A DNA stretch of 15,633 bases from CAZSTA01 sp964609495 [NCBI: uncultured bacterium] (lineage in GTDB: Bacteria > CAZSTA01): NCBI GenBank assembly GCA_964609495.1, contig CAZSTA010000075.1, forward strand, positions 1-15,633, written 5' to 3'. Positions 14,711 to 15,633 of the stretch are shown in pieces. Positions within the stretch are counted from its first letter, which is position 1. Each line of letters opens with the position of its first letter. Below the pieces are notes generated by a model. The model was not told where the DNA came from. It searched no databases and worked only from the letters and a program-made list of their open reading frames with translations. The position numbers and the translations under genes are program-made.

Positions 14711-15388
14711 ATGGGAGTAGATAAGAGAGTGGTGTGGATATGGATTCTGATACTTATTGCTTCTCTTGCTTTAGCCTACGTTCTAAGATCAGTAGAGGTC
14801 TTTCGAAGAGGCGGGCTACTAATGTGGCCTATATTAGCCTGCTCGATAATAGCTTTGACTGTCTTCATAGGCAGAGCTTGGGATCTATGGAAGGCTAAAA
14901 GTAACACTCAGAAATTTATGGTCCAAATGGAGAGCATCTTAGAGAAGAAGCAGATAGACTATGCCATCTATAGCTGTGAAAAGACTCCTAGTCCAGTAGC
15001 CAGAGTTCTATGGGCGGGTCTTCAAAAGTATGGGCAGGATAAGGAAGAGATAAAAGAGGCAATCGAGGAAGCCAGCACCAGGGAGATTCCTCAGTTAGAG
15101 AGGGGATTAAGACTTATGGCAATCATAGCCTATATCTCTCCCCTCCTAGGATTATTAGGGACAGTTCTAGGGATGATCGAATCCTTCGGAGTGGTTCAGG
15201 CAGGAGGCATTGGTCAACCGCGCCTCTTGGCGGGAGGTATTTCTCAGGCCTTGATAACTACTGCGTCAGGATTGATAGTTGCTATCCCCACTCTCGTAGC
15301 TCATTATTATTTAGAGACTCAGGTAGATAGTTTGATAAATGAGATGGAGGAGATCTCTACGGAGTTAATAGACACTATATCCACTTGA
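14711..15388 (+). CDS. exbB: ExbB/TolQ/MotA-family proton-channel protein
   Basis: A 225-residue inner-membrane protein. Besides an N-terminal hydrophobic segment (about 8-26) it has the three ExbB helices: GGLLMWPILACSIIALTVFIG (34-54), LMAIIAYISPLLGLLGTVLGMIESF (135-159) and AGGISQALITTASGLIVAIPTLVA (174-197), with the long cytoplasmic loop between the first two. The pore threonines expected in this family are present (Thr151 in GLLGTV; Thr183/184 in ALITTASGL). In known systems a pentamer of this protein with an ExbD/TolR dimer converts proton flow into force on TonB or TolA. Neither an ExbD nor a TonB gene is in the window; both may lie beyond the right edge. The ATG follows AAAGGGGGGGCGG, a G-rich but imperfect ribosome site. 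ExbB rather than TolQ is preferred because of the receptor-like barrel gene upstream; MotA is unlikely at this length. Confidence 0.9.
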   Translation: MGVDKRVVWIWILILIASLALAYVLRSVEVFRRGGLLMWPILACSIIALTVFIGRAWDLWKAKSNTQKFMVQMESILEKKQIDYAIYSCEKTPSPVARVLWAGLQKYGQDKEEIKEAIEEASTREIPQLERGLRLMAIIAYISPLLGLLGTVLGMIESFGVVQAGGIGQPRLLAGGISQALITTASGLIVAIPTLVAHYYLETQVDSLINEMEEISTELIDTIST

Positions 15389-15408
15389 TAAATAGTAAGA
15401 TTGATAAG

Positions 15409-15423
15409 AAAGGAAACCTTTGC
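15409..15423 (-). repeat. GCAAAGGTTTCCTTT motif, variant copy abutting repeat element C
   Basis: On the minus strand this reads GCAAAGGTTTCCTTT, differing by one base from the motif at 12849 and 14676. It is partly self-complementary (AAAGG-AAA-CCTTT). It lies 20 bp after the exbB stop and one base before the end of repeat element C. No terminator is visible after exbB. Confidence 0.5.
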
Positions 15424-15424
15424 T

Positions 15425-15633
15425 AAGCATGTAGAATATCGTGCTAGCAGATTTGAATTTCCTTAAATCACCCCCCTATCCCCCATCAAAGGGGGAGAAG
15501 ATAAAAAGGACATCAAAAGAGGGGGAGATAAGAAGGAGTCCGTCAAGGGAGGGAGAACTAAAGAGATCGAGCTTATTGCGATGTTCCCTCTCCCCTCGTG
15601 GGAGAGGGATAGGGTGAGGGGGAGAATCATATT
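15425..15633 (+). repeat. Dispersed inverted-repeat element, copy C (MITE-like), expanded and cut by window edge
   Basis: The left end (15425-15445) matches the terminal repeat of copy B with one change in 21 bases. The following CTAGCAGATTTGAA and CCTTAAATCACCC also match, as does the right-hand hairpin CCCTCTCCC / GGGAGAGGG followed by ATAGGGTGAGGGGGAG. The middle is longer than in A and B: three imperfect units starting near 15484, 15511 and 15540 each carry (C/G)TCAA and a G-rich run. The right terminal repeat falls outside the window. No ORF is present. Confidence 0.8.

Noticed and set aside
15484-15568. CRISPR-like array
   Set aside because: Three imperfect units without unique spacers, low-complexity purine sequence, and inside a known repeat element; no cas genes in the window.

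Overview
The window looks like chromosome from a diderm (Gram-negative-type) bacterium of middling GC content. The pointers are a TonB-receptor-like outer-membrane barrel, an ExbB/TolQ-type proton channel, signal peptides on periplasmic proteins, a bacterial UvrC, and sigma70-type promoters. An oxygen-sensitive Fe-S protein and a glycerate-type glycosyltransferase would fit an anaerobic or stress-adapted, possibly thermophilic lineage. No marker fixes the phylum. Dispersed C/G-rich inverted-repeat elements resemble those of some uncultured candidate phyla, but that is an impression only.

Left half (1-7930, all on the minus strand). A divergently placed consensus promoter (TTGACA-N17-TATAAT, 7902-7930) drives a carbohydrate ABC importer: binding protein (6490-7797), then an unusual aldo/keto reductase-fold protein with two ferredoxin-like cysteine clusters (5354-6394), two permeases (4426-5316 and 3575-4432, overlapping by 7 bp) and the ATPase (2451-3569). 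A stem-loop lies just after the binding-protein gene. Downstream, beyond copy A of a repeat element, is a GT-A glycosyltransferase resembling mannosylglycerate or glucosyl-3-phosphoglycerate synthases (932-2182). Then comes a second consensus promoter (722-750) and the N-terminal part of a GT4 glycosyltransferase that runs off the window (1-674).

Middle (7931-8332). Copy B of the repeat element, with terminal inverted repeats, sits between two back-to-back consensus promoters. The rightward one (8208-8236) serves uvrC.

Right half (8333-15633, plus strand). uvrC (8333-10129) is full length. After a 358-bp gap with a good promoter and a foldable leader comes a three-gene cassette: a secreted protein made almost wholly of 20 TPR-like units (10488-12842), a TonB-receptor-like barrel that appears to lack its plug (12914-14611), and an ExbB-family channel (14711-15388). 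A short motif, GCAAAAGTTTCCTTT or a close variant, recurs at each gene junction of this cassette. Copy C of the repeat element starts 36 bp after exbB and runs off the right edge.

The best candidate for an undescribed system is the TPR / plug-less barrel / ExbB cassette. The next is the aldo/keto reductase-like protein, which lacks three of the four usual catalytic residues inside a sugar-transport operon. All functional assignments rest on motif reading by eye; no search was run.
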